From contig CM044309.1 of the NCBI GenBank assembly GCA_024291935.2, positions 30,280,001 to 30,344,000 on the forward strand: a stretch of 64,000 nt of DNA, written 5' to 3'. Of the stretch, positions 23,546 to 35,096 are shown piece after piece; position 1 is the first letter of the stretch; every line of letters starts with the position of its first letter. The DNA comes from Okapia johnstoni (taxonomy: Eukaryota; Chordata; Mammalia; Artiodactyla; Giraffidae). A model generated the notes under the pieces. The model was not told the origin of the DNA and did no database searches. It was given only the letters and a program-made list of their open reading frames with translations. A program made the translations under genes and the position numbers.

Positions 23546-24879
23546 CAGTCCTGGCTTCCTACCCTATCCCTCTATAGAACTTAGTCATAAAAACCACCTG
23601 TTTCTAAAGTTGCTGGTAAACTCAGTCACCCGTATACTGAACTGCAATAAAAAGGTTTAAAAGTTTGCTATTGCCTTAGTCGCCTTGGACTGATTACTAG
23701 AGAAAGAATTTCTAACAGTGGAACTGCAAATATTCTCAAGAAATCAAAACATGGAGGCCAGTCTTTCCTTACTGAAAAATACTGAGAGGGAAGGGAAAAA
23801 ATGACCATTTTCTAAAAATTCTAGAAGGACTAGATGGACTTGAAACATCTTTCAAGGACTAGATGGACAAAGTGCTCTTGGTTTCTTGTCTTTTTTACAG
23901 TGGTTTCTGTTGCAACTCAGACTGCAGTTGAGGATTGGTAATTTTGTGTCTGTTTGACATACCACAGGACTTGATGAATATTAACAAATTCCCAGTGACC
24001 TAGGAGTACAGGACAGCATGGTTACTCCTCAAGGAAACAATTTGTATCTAAACCATTTCTGACAAGCAGGCAAGCTAGATGTTGTAAAACACCACAAAGG
24101 AGAAACTGCTAAATGCAAGCTGTTCATCAAACCGTTTCATTTGCCAAGAAGACAGGAAAGAGTAAACCAATATGATGAAGGCCTTCTGCTCAGCTTTGTA
24201 ATAGAAAACATAAAATATTTACCTTGAAAAATTGTTGACTAGGTCCACAATTCACATAAAATTATGCTACCGTTCTGAGTATGTCATGGGAACATTTTTT
24301 TTTTTTTTGATTCCCTGTTTGGAAATTGCTCATTTTCAAAACTTTATGATTCATTTCCCACTATCTCTTTCGAGTTAAGCAGGCAGAGTCAACAAACTTG
24401 ATGTGAAGAGGTAGTTTATGACAAAGGGCAACAGCTCAGGCTTTGAACTTGTTTTAGGTTGGTTCCCTGGAAGCAGAATCAGAAACAGAGTTTTGTGCAT
24501 GTGAGTTTTACTGTGGGTACACTTGGGAACAACACACACAAGGAAGTGTGGGGAGTGAAATGGGGCAGAAACGGAAGTTTAACAGTGACACAGTTGTAAC
24601 AGAGGCCTCTGAAGATCCCATGGGAAGTTCTTTGCAGTCTCTCAAATTAATGTGAGGTGACTGGATCTTGGTATCTTTTATTGAGGGGGCAAATCCTTGG
24701 GTGAAGCATCTCCCTTTCTTGAGGGAACTTCCTTTCTGAAGGGAGATTTTAGGAGAAGGCAGTTATGAGTCTGTAGCAGCCAACACTTTGGCCAATGTCC
24801 AGAGTGTCCAGTAATGGAGTCATATGTACTGACCTGGGTTTTCAAATATGGTAGCTGCATGGTTTAATAGTTATGTGAA
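23546..24879. other. non-genic stretch
   Basis: No gene is found. A T-run lies at 24296-24309. The text near 24465-24640 (ggttccctggaagcagaatc) has a repeat-like look but the family is not recognised. Confidence 0.4.
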
Positions 24880-24995
24880 TTTGGGCTAGACATTTAGATC
24901 TCTGAGACTCTCACAGAATTTTGAAGGTTTAATGAGATTTACGCTTGGTAAAGTACCTGGCATGCAGGTGATGCTCAATAAATGTTACTGTCATT
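24880..24995 (+). mobile_element. MIR SINE, 3' end
   Basis: Sense MIR end: ggtaaagtacctggcatgc, then tgatgctcaataaatgttac. Confidence 0.6.
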
Positions 24996-25094
24996 ATTTC
25001 ATAGAGATTTATGAAAATTATTGAGACTTCTGTCCTCTGTACTCATATATCGATGGCTGACTTACTTCTTATATCTGGTTCTGCCGCAGTTTTT

Positions 25095-25560
25095 TTTTTT
25101 TAACTCTTTATTTTATATTGGAGTATAGCCAGTTAACAATGTGATAATTTCAGGTGCACAGCAGAGTGACTCAGTTCTGTGCTGTGCTTAGTTTCTCAGT
25201 CATGTCTGACTCCTTGCGATGCCATGACCTGCAGTCTGCCAGTCTCCTCTGTCCATGAGATTCTCCAGGCAAGAATACTGGAGTGGGTCGCCATGCCCTC
25301 CTCCAGGGGATCTTCCCAATCCAGGAAATTGAACCGGGGTCTCCTGCACTGCAGGCAGATTCTTTACCATCTGAGCCACCAGGGACTCAGCTATATATAT
25401 ACATGTAATCCATTCTCCTCCAAACACTCCTCCCATCCAGGCTGCCACATAACATTGAGCAGAGTTCCCTGTGCTGTACAGTAGGTCATTGTTGGTTATC
25501 CATTTTAAATACAACAGTGTATACCTGTTGATCTCAAACCCCCTAAGTCCACTCTCCTAT
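25095..25560 (-). mobile_element. artiodactyl L1 3' end, split by a Bov-tA
   Basis: The antisense L1 tail (tttattttatattggagtat; taacattgagcagagttccc; ggttatccattttaaatac) is interrupted at 25175-25383 by a SINE with duplicated target bases. Confidence 0.85.
25175..25383 (-). mobile_element. Bov-tA SINE in L1 tail
   Basis: An antisense Bov-tA flanked by gactcag at 25168-25174 and 25384-25390. The L1 text is continuous when one copy is removed. Confidence 0.93.
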
Positions 25561-26282
25561 CCTCAACTCTCTGTCTACTCCATCCTCAGGTTACAGTCTG
25601 AGAGGACACAGGTAATTCATTTGGAGAAACAGCTATGAGAACAGGAGCAAGAAAGAGAGCGGGAGATAGTGAGAGCCAAAGGTTTTCATCATCTAGAGAC
25701 CTTGAAGCCAGATTCTCTCCTGGACTTTTCAATAACATGAACCAATTCTCTTTATGATTAAACTTGTTTCAATTGGGTTTTTATCACTTGAGATCAAGAG
25801 TAGTGATCAGTGTTTCATATTTCAGATTTTGTCCTCCTTGCCTCAGTGAAACTAATCTTTTCAGCCTGACCTCTTATTGGGAGGTTCCTTCTATTGCCAA
25901 GCAGCTCAATATTTCTGAACCCCTGAGGTAAACTTGCAAAGGAGCAGATAACTTCCAAATTAAACACTTCCACTCTGCTCTGCATTCCAAGCCTGGGTCA
26001 GTGAGAAGCCTGGAGAGCTGACAGTAGAAGTTACTCCTTGCCAGCCTCAGGGCTTCAGACTTGTCGATTCAGAGTCTGGGTGGACTCTGCAGCTTTGGGA
26101 TGGATGAAGGATAATTTTACACTACCCATGGGCACTGACCAAAAAAAAAAAGACAAAAAAACCTGTATGCTATTTTGTTGAGGATGAAAAAAAGCTAAGG
26201 GTAATATTGATGTTGGACTTCTTCGGGAAAAATAAAATACCCAATCCTCTTAAGGAAGTTTTATGGCATTTTGTTGCAAAGA
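25561..26282. other. non-genic stretch, no recognised repeat
   Basis: No gene or repeat is recognised. There is an A-rich stretch at 26141-26160. Confidence 0.45.
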
Positions 26283-28049
26283 GAGATAAGAAAGCCTTCC
26301 TCAGTGATCAATGCAAAGAAATAGAGGAAAACAATAGAATGGGAAAGACTAGGGATCTCTTCAAGAAAGTAAGAGATACCAAGGGAACATTTCATGCAAA
26401 GATGAGCTCAATAAAGGACAGAAATTGTATGGACCTAAGAGAAGCAGAAGATATTAAGAAGAGGTGGCAAGAATACCCAGAAGAACTGTACAAAAAAGAT
26501 CTTCATGACCCAGATAATCACGATGGTGTGATCTCTCACCTAGAACCAGACATCCTAGAATGCGAAGTCAAGTAGGCCTTAGGAAGCATCAGTATGAACA
26601 AAGCTAGTAGAGGTGATGGAATTCCAGTTGAGCTATTTCAAATCCTAAAAGATGATGCTGTGAAAGTGCTGCACCCAACATGTCAGCAAATTTGGAAAAC
26701 TCAGCAGTGGCCACAGGACTGGAAAAGGTCAGTTTTCATTCCAATCCCAAAGAAAGGCAATGCCAAAGAATGATCAAACTACAGCACAATTGCAGTTATC
26801 TCACACACTAGTAAAGTAATGCTCAAAATTCTCCAAGCCAGGCTTCAGCAATATGTGAACCATGAACTTCCAGATGTTTAAGCTGGACTTAGAAAAGGCA
26901 GAGGAACCAGAGATCAAATTGCCAACATCCGCTAGATCATCGAAAAAGCAAGAGAGTTCCAGAAAAACATCTATTTCTGCTTTATGCCAAAGCCTTTGAC
27001 TGTGTGGATCACAGCAAACTGTGGAAAATTCTGAAAGAGATGGGCATACCAGACCACCTGACCTGCCTCTTTAGAAATCTGTGTGCAGGTCAGGAAGCAA
27101 CAGTTAGAACTGGACATGGAACAGCAGACTGGTTCCAAATAGGAAAAGGAGTACGTCAAGGCTGTATATTGTCACCCTGCTTATTTAACATATATGCAGA
27201 GTATATCATGAGAAATACTGGGCTGGAAGAAGCACAAGCTGGAATAAAGATTGCTGAGAGAAATGTCAATAACCTCAGATATGCGGATGACACCACCCTT
27301 ATGGCAGAAAGTGAAAAAGAACTAAAGAGCCTTTTGATGAAAGTGAAAGAGGAGACTGAAAAGGTTGGCTTAAAGCTCAACATTCAGAAAACAAAGATCG
27401 TGGCATCTGGTCCCTCACTTGATGGCAAATAGAGGGAGAAACAGTGGAAACAGTGGCTGACTTTATTTTTGGGGGCTCCAAAATCACTGCAGATGGTGAT
27501 TGGAGCCATGAAATTAAAAGATGCTTACTCCTTGGAAGGAAAGTTATGACCAACCTAGACAGCACATTAAAAAGCAGAGACATTACTTTGCCAACAAAGG
27601 TCCATCTAGTCAAGGCTATGGTTTTTCCAGTGGTCATGTATGGATGTGCGAGTTGGACTATAAATAAAGCTGAGCACTGAAGAATTGATGCTTTTGAACC
27701 GGGGTGTTGGAGAAGACTCTTGAGAGTCCCTTGGACTGCAAGGAGATCCAACCAGTGCATCCTAAAAGAGATCAGTCTTGGGTGTTCATTGGAAGGACTG
27801 ATGTTGAAGCTGAAACTCCAATACTTTGGCCACCTCATGCGAAGAGCTGACTCATTGGAAAAGACCCTGATGCTGGGAAAGATTGGGGGCAGGAGGAGAA
27901 GGGGACGACAGAGGATGAGATGGTTGGATGGCATCACCGACTCGATGGACATGGGTTTGGGTAGACTCTGGGAGTTGGTGATGGACAGGGAGGCCTGGCG
28001 TGCTGCAGTTCATGGGGTCGCAAAGAGTCGGACACGACTGAGCGACTGA
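26283..28049 (+). pseudogene. BovB ORF2 reverse-transcriptase remnant
   Basis: This is the same RT region as the minus-strand copy, decayed differently. Visible pieces are the linker (DKKAFLSDQCKEIEENNRMG), motif B (GVRQGCILSPCLFNIYAEY), an intact YADD box in NNLRYADDTTLM, motif D text GLKLNIQKTK, and C-terminal pieces [13 protein letters not shown] and [17 protein letters not shown]. Stops occur in one frame at 26573, 26771, 26879 and 26933. A 7-base deletion at about 26983 removes the FIDY part of motif A, which holds a catalytic aspartate, and shifts the frame. Another frame break lies near 27413 and a further stop at 27678. The element cannot encode an active enzyme. Confidence 0.95.
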
Positions 28050-28060
28050 ACTGAACTGAA
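26283..28060 (+). mobile_element. BovB LINE (RTE), 5'-truncated, 1.8 kb
   Basis: The longest plus-strand BovB. It begins in the linker before the reverse transcriptase (gagataagaaagccttcctc) and ends with the pentamer tail (actgaactgaactgaa). The endonuclease part is missing. It pairs with the minus-strand copy at 15495-17209 as a large inverted repeat. Confidence 0.96.
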
Positions 28061-28769
28061 TAATCACGTAATAGCAAATTATTTTAAATTATTAAATAAC
28101 ATATAAATATGATACTACTTAATATTTTTAAAGCTTCATACATATATATATATATACACACATATATATTTATGGAAGTATTAAGATTGAATAATTTCCA
28201 AAGACTATGTACACTGTAGATTTCATTAAATGAAAGGTTTTCTGGTTCCACATTCTGGTTCCATAGTGGGTAAGTATGGAGTAAAGGGTTTAATTCTCCA
28301 TAAAACACACAGAACTTGTATGTACTTAGCTTACTTTGGAGAGAATCCAGAATAATCCCCAAACCGCTTTTGCTTCTGAGCTTTTGTAGTAGTTGCCTGT
28401 ACAAACATCACTCATCGCATACTTAGCATATGCTTCTTACATTTTAACTTTTTTCAAAATTTGAAGGGTATGCAAAACTTCAGGCATACAAAAATTACAA
28501 TGAACTTAGTTGCCTTATTTTTTATTTTTAATTTGTACAGACTGTTCTATTCTACATTTTCTGTTAGTATTATTTTTAAAATGGTGGCCAGTTATAATAT
28601 TTTACTAGTTAATCTTCCAAGTCTAATTTTCTAATTCCAAACTTAATTTTCCCAATTATAATCATGTATAGACAATGTATCCCAATTATATAATTAAATA
28701 TAAAGCATACAATCCCAAGTTACATATAGATATATGCACATGTACACATACATGTACAGAGTATCTTCA
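28061..28769. other. AT-rich non-genic stretch
   Basis: No gene is found. An imperfect TA/CA run lies at 28138-28172 and the remainder is AT-rich. Confidence 0.45.
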
Positions 28770-28890
28770 AATAGACTGTAAACTTTCAATGGCAGAAATC
28801 ATGTATTTCATGTAAGTTTTTGACTCCCCAGTGCCAAAAATAATACTTTGCACTTTGTAGGGACTCAGTAAGCAGTGTTTTAACTATAAT
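28770..28890 (+). mobile_element. L2 3' end
   Basis: Sense L2-like text: tagactgtaaactttcaatgg, then ccagtgccaaaaataatact and agggactcagtaagcagtg. Confidence 0.5.
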
Positions 28891-29834
28891 TGTTATGATG
28901 AACATGCATCATCTTGCAGACTTAAGAAAAACACCTAATAATTTAACATTGGCATGACTTTCTCATTCTAACAGGGCTATGCCTGATGAAAGAGCAGGCA
29001 AACCCTGGCACTTCCTCTGACTGTCTCCTTAACTATCAGTTTTTCCTATAACTTCTTGGAAATTTCATTACTTCCTCGTTAGGAGAGGTATAGCTTTGAG
29101 AATTCAATCGTATAAAGAATATTAGCAAAATGGATTCATATTCCTTCAGTGTAAGGAGAGGAAAGTCTAGAAATATAAAAGAGTAGAGGAATGGACAATA
29201 TGGTATAAGGAAAATGTAACAATGTTTCTTTGCCATTGTAGAATTTGTTTCTATGAGAACTCCGCTTTCTACATACAGCTCAGGTACCTCTGTCTCCACT
29301 GCATGATGCCTTCTCATTTCCACACTAGAAATAGTTTTTGCAAAGCACAAAGTATTTAGTGACCAAAAGTAGGACACAAGGGCTAAGCAACAGGAATATT
29401 AAGTAGGAAATATTATCAAATCATTTAGGTACCTTTTTTTGAATAGTCCCCAGTCTCGTTCTAGATAGATAACAGAATAAAATATATAAGAAGGAAAATA
29501 ATAATACTATTCACCTATTTTTCTCATTAATAAATATTTATCTGTTGCCAACAATGTGGTAGGTGTATTATACAGCATTTTACAGCTTAAAAATTACAAC
29601 CATAAATATATCTAGAGTTGGTGCCAGCCTTTTTGGTAAAACTGGAAATCCTTCTTAGGGGAGATTAAAGGGACCTAGGAATTGTCTTAGGAGGGATAGA
29701 GGTGAAAAGACAAGTGTTTGCTTCAAAACCAACTTGAGTCTCTTTTTAAATTTTTCTTAGTCTCTTGGGGGACTTCTCCAGGATTAGTTTACCTGATTTA
29801 AGATGGTCTATTTTCCCCTGGGTTATATTAACTC
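28891..29834. other. non-genic stretch, no recognised repeat
   Basis: The minus-strand 113-residue frame at 29036-29377 has no recognised domain and no sign of selection that can be judged here. It is left uncalled. Confidence 0.4.
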
Positions 29835-30030
29835 TTGATAATTGGCTCAGTTGGTAAAGAATCTGCCTGCAATGCAGGAGACTCGAGTTTGATCCCTGGA
29901 TTGGGAAGATCTGGAGAAGGAAATGGAAACCCACTCCAGTATTCTTGCCTGGAAAATCCCACGGACAGAGGGGCCTGGTAGGCTACAGTCCACGCGGTCA
30001 CGAGAGTCACGACTTAGCGACGAAACCACC
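29835..30030 (+). mobile_element. Bov-tA SINE, sense, variant head
   Basis: A sense copy whose head reads ggctcagttggtaaagaatc then gcctgcaatgcaggag. This is a different Bov-tA subfamily from the gggcttccc type. The tail ends in a damaged gagtcacgacttagcgac. Confidence 0.92.
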
Positions 30031-30660
30031 ACCGTCCTTCCAGTATTATCTCCCTTCTCTCCCCAGTGTCTGTTCTTGGTGCTTCTTATCCACATGCATT
30101 CCATTATTCATTATTCCCCCTTCCTCTTCACCAAAACCATTAGACACACATCTCTTGGGCTCAAAGTTGACTACCAAACAATGGATGTTTCTGTCTTTTG
30201 TTCTGAATATTCTATTAATGACCCCACGACTATTCCAAAAGTACCCATTTCTAGAACACCAGTGAAATAAAACATAATACCAACTAGGGCATAGTTTTAG
30301 ACCCAATGGAAGCAAAGCAAAAGGCAGTACCAGATGGCTGATCTGTCCTGGAACCACAGTGAAGAAGATTGGAAAAGGGTCTTGTCTTGTAGAATTGACA
30401 TTCTAACTCAGAGAGGCAGAGAACAAGTAAGGAAACCAACAAATATGAAAATTCCAGAAACATATGTGAAGAAAGTAAAGAAACACGATATGACGGTTAC
30501 TGAATCACAGAGAGAAGTTCAAATTTCCCAGTCTAGGGAAAACTTTGCTGAGAAGTTTTTTGGGAAGGGAATTATGAAAAGATGAGGTTTTGGGGTTTTG
30601 TTTTTTGTTATGTTTAATGATTTCATTTTAAACTATGGCATTCTGCCCAATACAGAAGTT
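30031..30660. other. non-genic stretch
   Basis: Weak antisense L2 resemblance occurs at 30370-30460 (gaattgacattctaactcag, acaagtaaggaaac). No gene is seen. The frames of 83-115 residues lack family features. Confidence 0.35.
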
Positions 30661-31410
30661 ATCCAGACCAGTTCTGTCCCTAACAGAAATTTAATGTGAG
30701 TGAGTCAGCTATACAATTTTAAGGTTTCTTGTAGCCATATTTTAAAAAGTAAAAAAAAAAGAATTGAAATTTTAATAATATATGTTAAAACAATGTATCT
30801 AAAATATCATTATCTTAATGCATTTTGTTGTTGTTCCGTTGCTTAATCATGTCTGACCCTTTGCAGCCCCATGGACTGCAGCACACCAAGCTTCCCTGTC
30901 CTTCACCATCTTCTGGATTTTGCTCAAATTCATGTCTGTTGAGTCACTGATGCCATCAAACCACATCATCCTCTGGCCTTCTTCTTTTACCTTCAGTCTT
31001 TCCCAGCATCAGGGTCTTTTCCAATGAAGTTCTTCACATCAGCTGGCCTAAAGTATTGGAGCTTCAGCATCAGTCCTTCCAATGAATATTCAGGGCTGAT
31101 TTCCTTTAGGATGGACTGGTTTGATGTCCTTGCAGTCTCTCAAGAGACTCTTAAGAGTTTTCCCCAGTACCACAATTCCAAAGCATCTATTCTTCAGCAC
31201 TCAGCCTCCTTTATGGTCCAATTCTCATAACTACATGAAAAAAATCTTGAGATATTTTATATTTTTGTTTTTTTTTTCTTTTGTACTAGTTTTTAAAATC
31301 AAGTGTGTGTGGAGACTTAGAGCACATCTCAGTTTGGACTCAACACTCGTAAGTGCTCAGCAGTTCCAGGTGGTGAGAGGCTGCTACTGGACACCGCAGG
31401 TCTAGACCAC
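30661..31410 (+). mobile_element. old MER-type DNA element split by BovB
   Basis: The left part (cagttctgtccctaacagaa; tttcttgtagccatatttta; atgtatctaaaatatcatt) and the right part (cttttgtactagtttttaaa; agcacatctcagtttggac; cgtaagtgctcagcag) form one old mammalian element once the BovB at 30820-31236 is removed. I recognise the pattern but am not certain of the family name; it may be hAT-like. Confidence 0.6.
30820..31236 (-). mobile_element. BovB LINE (RTE), 3' part
   Basis: A minus-strand BovB 3' end with a TTG-type tail (ttgttgttgttccgttgc), running back through ccaatgaatattcagggctg to ctcctttatggtccaattct. It inserted into the old MER-type element. Confidence 0.92.
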
Positions 31411-31534
31411 AGGTTGATAGAATTTGGTTGCTTGAACCAAGTCTAGAAAACCACCTGGTTTTTGTTTGTTTGTTTTTTAAGACTTACCTGCCAAGCATCA
31501 TTTTTTTTTTTTTTTACATTTTAACATAATTAAG

Positions 31535-31735
31535 TGTTTTTTTAATTTAAATTTATTTTGTATTACAGTTGATTTACAATACTGTGTTAGTTTCAGGTGT
31601 ACAGCAAAGTGAGCGATACATACACATATAGCTATTTTTTTTCAGATTTTCTTTCCCATTTCGGCCATTTCAGAGTATTGAGTTGAGTTCCCTGTGCTAT
31701 ACAGTAGACGTGGTTAAGTTTTAAATGGTCATCTA
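31535..31735 (-). mobile_element. artiodactyl L1 3' end
   Basis: An antisense L1 tail: ttacagttgatttacaatac, gtttcaggtgtacagcaaag, gagttccctgtgctatacag. T-runs at 31500-31515 border it. Confidence 0.8.
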
Positions 31736-31849
31736 CCTATCTACATATCAGCTCTGGTTTTCCCTTAAAACTTAAAATATTTACTCTCTGGCCTTTAAAG
31801 AAAACAATTTCAGATGCTTGATATACATAAACACAATAACTACCACAAA

Positions 31850-31955
31850 GACTGTTAGGCCCCAGAAAATAAGATCCATCTTATTCCACTATATTTCCCT
31901 AGTAATCAGCACAATGCCTGGAAAGAGTAGAAGCTCAACATAGTTTTAAAAAACT
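31850..31955 (+). mobile_element. L2 3' end
   Basis: Sense L2-like end: atcagcacaatgcctggaaag followed by agaagctcaacatag. Confidence 0.45.
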
Positions 31956-32029
31956 GAATCGATTTATATAAAAACGCTTTATGTTGAATAGACTGTTTGA
32001 AAAAATGTTGAAATCTGTGAAATGATCCC

Positions 32030-32295
32030 TGGGGATGAAGTGCTGGAAGACCATTCTAGACAGAGTGAATAGCACTAGCAAAGGCACTGAAGAGCACGTC
32101 GTAAGAAATCAAGATTGGTTTTGGAAACTGCAAATAGTGGAATATGTTGGAATAGGCTGGAAGGTTGAGGGCAGGACAGGCAGGAATAAAGGAACTGAGG
32201 CCCAGAGGTTGGTCTGGCACACATCTCCAAAGGACTTTTGGGCATAACAACACTTTTAGACTTAATTCTGAAGGCTAAGATCTCAAGTTTTGTAA
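32030..32295 (-). mobile_element. L2 fragment
   Basis: Antisense L2 body: accattctagacagagtgaat, agcaaaggcactgaagagc, and atattggaataggctgg-like text. Old and diverged. The open frames of 65-85 residues over it are not considered genes. Confidence 0.5.
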
Positions 32296-32448
32296 GGTAC
32301 CATGCAGGTAAAATGAGGCATGGGCCAGGCACAAGAAGAAAGAAAATTGCTAACTAGCCCCAGTGCGAGGAATTATATGCAAGACTCAATCAGGGGAAGA
32401 AACAGGGGAAGGAGAGGGTTGGAAGAAACAACCCTCTTAAGATACATT

Positions 32449-32545
32449 AAGGTCCTTCCTATAAACCATAGTCTCTCTCATAAAACCATATATATAAAAC
32501 CAAGGTCCCTTTTATAAAACCACATATAAGGTCCCTCTTATAAAC
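32449..32545 (+). repeat. decayed tandem repeat
   Basis: Four variants of a ggtccctcttataaaacca unit begin near 32451, 32470, 32504 and 32530, with uneven spacers of ATAT-rich text. Confidence 0.65.
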
Positions 32546-32569
32546 CAGAGAGCCTTATTGGGCTCTCTG
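32546..32569. repeat. 9-bp stem inverted repeat
   Basis: The arms cagagagcc (32546-32554) and ggctctctg (32561-32569) are perfectly complementary around the loop ttattg. No T-run follows that would suggest an RNA terminator. Confidence 0.8.
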
Positions 32570-33069
32570 ATAACCAGAGGAGCTGGTTTCATAAAATATC
32601 ACTAAAAACAAAAACATTATCATTCTGGCTAACTCAAAAAATTTCCAAAGTGACTAGTTTGGCTGATCTGTTGGCCAATATAAAAATATTTGCCTTTCCT
32701 TTTCCGTCTGTACATGGAGTCATTCAGGTAGAAGAACAACCATGAGTAATACTTGCTCATGCATTGCTAATAATGCAATCACAAAATCTATACTCATAGT
32801 TGAAAATGTCCAGTGTTAGATATTGAGTATAAACTGCTATTGAGTAGATATTGTTCAGCCAATAAAACTGCTGAGATATTTTGAAGAGAAAGACCTTTAC
32901 ATGATGCTATTTCCCTCAAAACACTGAAAAAATGAAAGGTTTTAAAGTGGTTAACGATCTTGAGAAATATTTTTTCATATTTTCCATTTGGATACATTGT
33001 ATTTTTTTTTGGAATTTTCAGCTAATTCTTTAATCTATTATAAATCAAAAGCCTTGTGACTTTCAAATA
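32570..33069. other. non-genic stretch, no recognised repeat
   Basis: AT-rich sequence; nothing is recognised. Confidence 0.45.
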
Positions 33070-33180
33070 TGTTTACCGACCCTTCAGGATCCTGTCTCAA
33101 ATGCTATTTCTTCTACAGAGTCTTCTGTGATCTCTTTCTATCCAAGTTGCCAAGCTGCCAGTTCTATCTATATCAGTTCC
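33070..33180 (+). mobile_element. L2 fragment, cut by a CHR SINE
   Basis: Sense L2-like text: gtctcaaatgctatttcttc then gagtcttctgtgatctcttt. It is interrupted on the right by the CHR piece. Confidence 0.5.
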
Positions 33181-33282
33181 TAGTTGTAGCATGCGGGATC
33201 TAGTTCCCTGACCAGGGATTGAACCCAGGCCCCCTGCACTGAGAACATGGCATCTTAGTCACTGGACCACTAGGGAAATCCT
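33181..33282 (-). mobile_element. CHR-type SINE, head fragment
   Basis: An antisense partial CHR: atgcgggatctagttccctg, ccagggattgaacccaggc, and the head complement ggaccactagggaaatcc. Confidence 0.8.
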
Positions 33283-34229
33283 GACCTTCTCTCTTTTTGA
33301 CAGAAGATTCAGTTGCCTATTTTACAAGAACCACAGCTTTTGAAATCTGACTAGCTTTCCTAACAAGGCTTTAATAGCAAACTTGAATTTCTGGTGGCCT
33401 TACAGCCAATCATATTTCAGAGAAAGATGCTACTACACTGAATGCTTGATGGATTCCTTCTTGGGATAAGAAAAGTGGCAGTAAATGGCTTCAAGTTTAA
33501 GGTGACCCAGATAGCACTAGGGTCTCTGCAGTCCCCTGAGCATGAGTCAATGAGAAGGTTTCCTTTCCTGCTCAGCTTCCAGCTTCCATCCTTGTTCCCA
33601 GGATGGAATCATGCTTTAGAAGTTCCGTAGGCAAGGCAGAGGTTTGCAGAAGGGGATTGAGGAGAGAGAGCGGCATGTCTCCTTCCCAACAAAGAACAAA
33701 GTGTTCATTCCATGAATCTTGTTGATTGCAATCTTTTGGCTGACTTCTGTTGCGCTTCAGTTATAATTAACTTCCATACATTCTGTTGGGATTAGTGTCT
33801 TGTCGGCATTTCTGGGACTTAGTACAGAGAACTGGATGTAATAGCACTATTTATCTTCCATATGGGCACATTTTCGGGTGATGGATAAAGATAAGTCAAG
33901 AGCACCCACATGATTTCATCAAACTTCCATTTTTTTTTTTTTTTTTTCGTTTGTTTCAAGAAAGCATAGGGCAGGCTGGATTTTTCCCTTCTTTTGCTCA
34001 GCAGAAATAGCAAAGAGAAACGTTTAATAGAAGCAAGTATGCCCTTAATAAATTCTTGTTGAAGAGTTTTTAGATCAATGTTCAGACGAATCCCATGCTC
34101 CCAGAAACTGACCTCCCTCTCCCTGTACATGATACCCTCTCCCGTGATGGTGGGAGCAGGTTTATTAACCTCCTTTCACTTTGCAGTGATTCATGGCAGT
34201 AGGAAGAAAAAAGCATCTAGATGAAGTAG
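33283..34229. other. non-genic stretch, no recognised repeat
   Basis: No gene is found. A T-run lies at 33931-33947. Confidence 0.45.
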
Positions 34230-34327
34230 CCAAAGTTTTGGTTCTAGTGTTTCCTAAATGTGCAAGCTTAGACAAGTCACTTTATCTCTTTGACTTTTGG
34301 TTCTTCTATCTGCAGAATGGGGTGGGG
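34230..34327 (+). mobile_element. MIR SINE, truncated by Bov-tA
   Basis: Sense MIR: caagcttagacaagtcactt, then cttctatctgcagaatgggg. The remainder is replaced by the SINE at 34328. Confidence 0.6.
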
Positions 34328-34479
34328 TACAGGCTCCTCTGGCTGTGAAATTCACCAGGCAAGAATACTGGAGTGGGTAGCCATTCCCCTCTCCAGGTGA
34401 TCTTCCTGACCCAGGGATTGAACTGAGGTCTCTTGCATTGCAGTCAGATTCTTTACCATCTGAACCACCAGGGAAGCCT
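34328..34479 (-). mobile_element. Bov-tA SINE, 3'-truncated
   Basis: An antisense Bov-tA that lacks much of its BovB-like tail. The text begins acaggctcctctggctgtg and ends ccaccagggaagcc. Confidence 0.9.
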
Positions 34480-34509
34480 GGGATTGAAATATGTACAATT
34501 ATATTGTGC

Positions 34510-34675
34510 ATTAACTACCTGCCAGGCCCTATGCTGCACAATCTTGACACTTTATCTTGCTTGTTCCCCACAGAACGAATGCAGCAAGATAGTTGTTTCC
34601 TTTTTGAAATGAAGGACCTGGGATCTAGAGAGGTGAGATGACCTGTTAGAAATTGCACAACTGTGAAGTAACAGA
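34510..34675 (-). mobile_element. MIR SINE
   Basis: Antisense MIR: taactacctgccaggccctat, gaaatgaaggacctgggatc, and tagaaattgcacaactgtga. Confidence 0.6.
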
Positions 34676-34881
34676 ACTTTTATTGGTGCCCATGTGTGAC
34701 AGCCCAGGCACATGGCTGCTAGACTACACTGCTTATTCTGGTTGTCGTGAGAAAGAAGAAAGGGTGCCAGGAAGTCGATTGCAATGAATCCCACCAAAAT
34801 GTGAGGCATTATCACTGAGTAACACTCAGAGTGGTTACTGAGGGCTTGGTCCTGCAGGAGGTAATGAGAATGAGAGTACAG

Positions 34882-35096
34882 GGACTTCCCTGGTAGTCCG
34901 GTGGTTAAGAATTCGCCTTGCAATGCAGGAGACAAGGGTTTCATCCCTGCTCAGGGAACTAAGATCCCACATGCCAAGGGGCAACTAAGCCTGCATATCA
35001 CAACTAGAGAGGCCGCCGGACAGAACGAAGATTTCATGTGCCGCAACTAAGACCTGACAGAGCCAAATAAAAGTAAATAAATATAAAAAAGGAACA
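34882..35096 (+). mobile_element. CHR-type SINE with target-site duplication
   Basis: The only sense CHR copy: ggacttccctggtagtccgg head, caggagacaagggtttcatc, and an A-rich tail. It is flanked by a perfect agagtacag at 34873-34881 and 35097-35105. Confidence 0.94.

Noticed and set aside
29036..29377. A 113-residue minus-strand frame in apparently unique DNA
   Set aside because: No domain, no homologue recognised and no flanking gene structure; a chance frame is the simpler reading.
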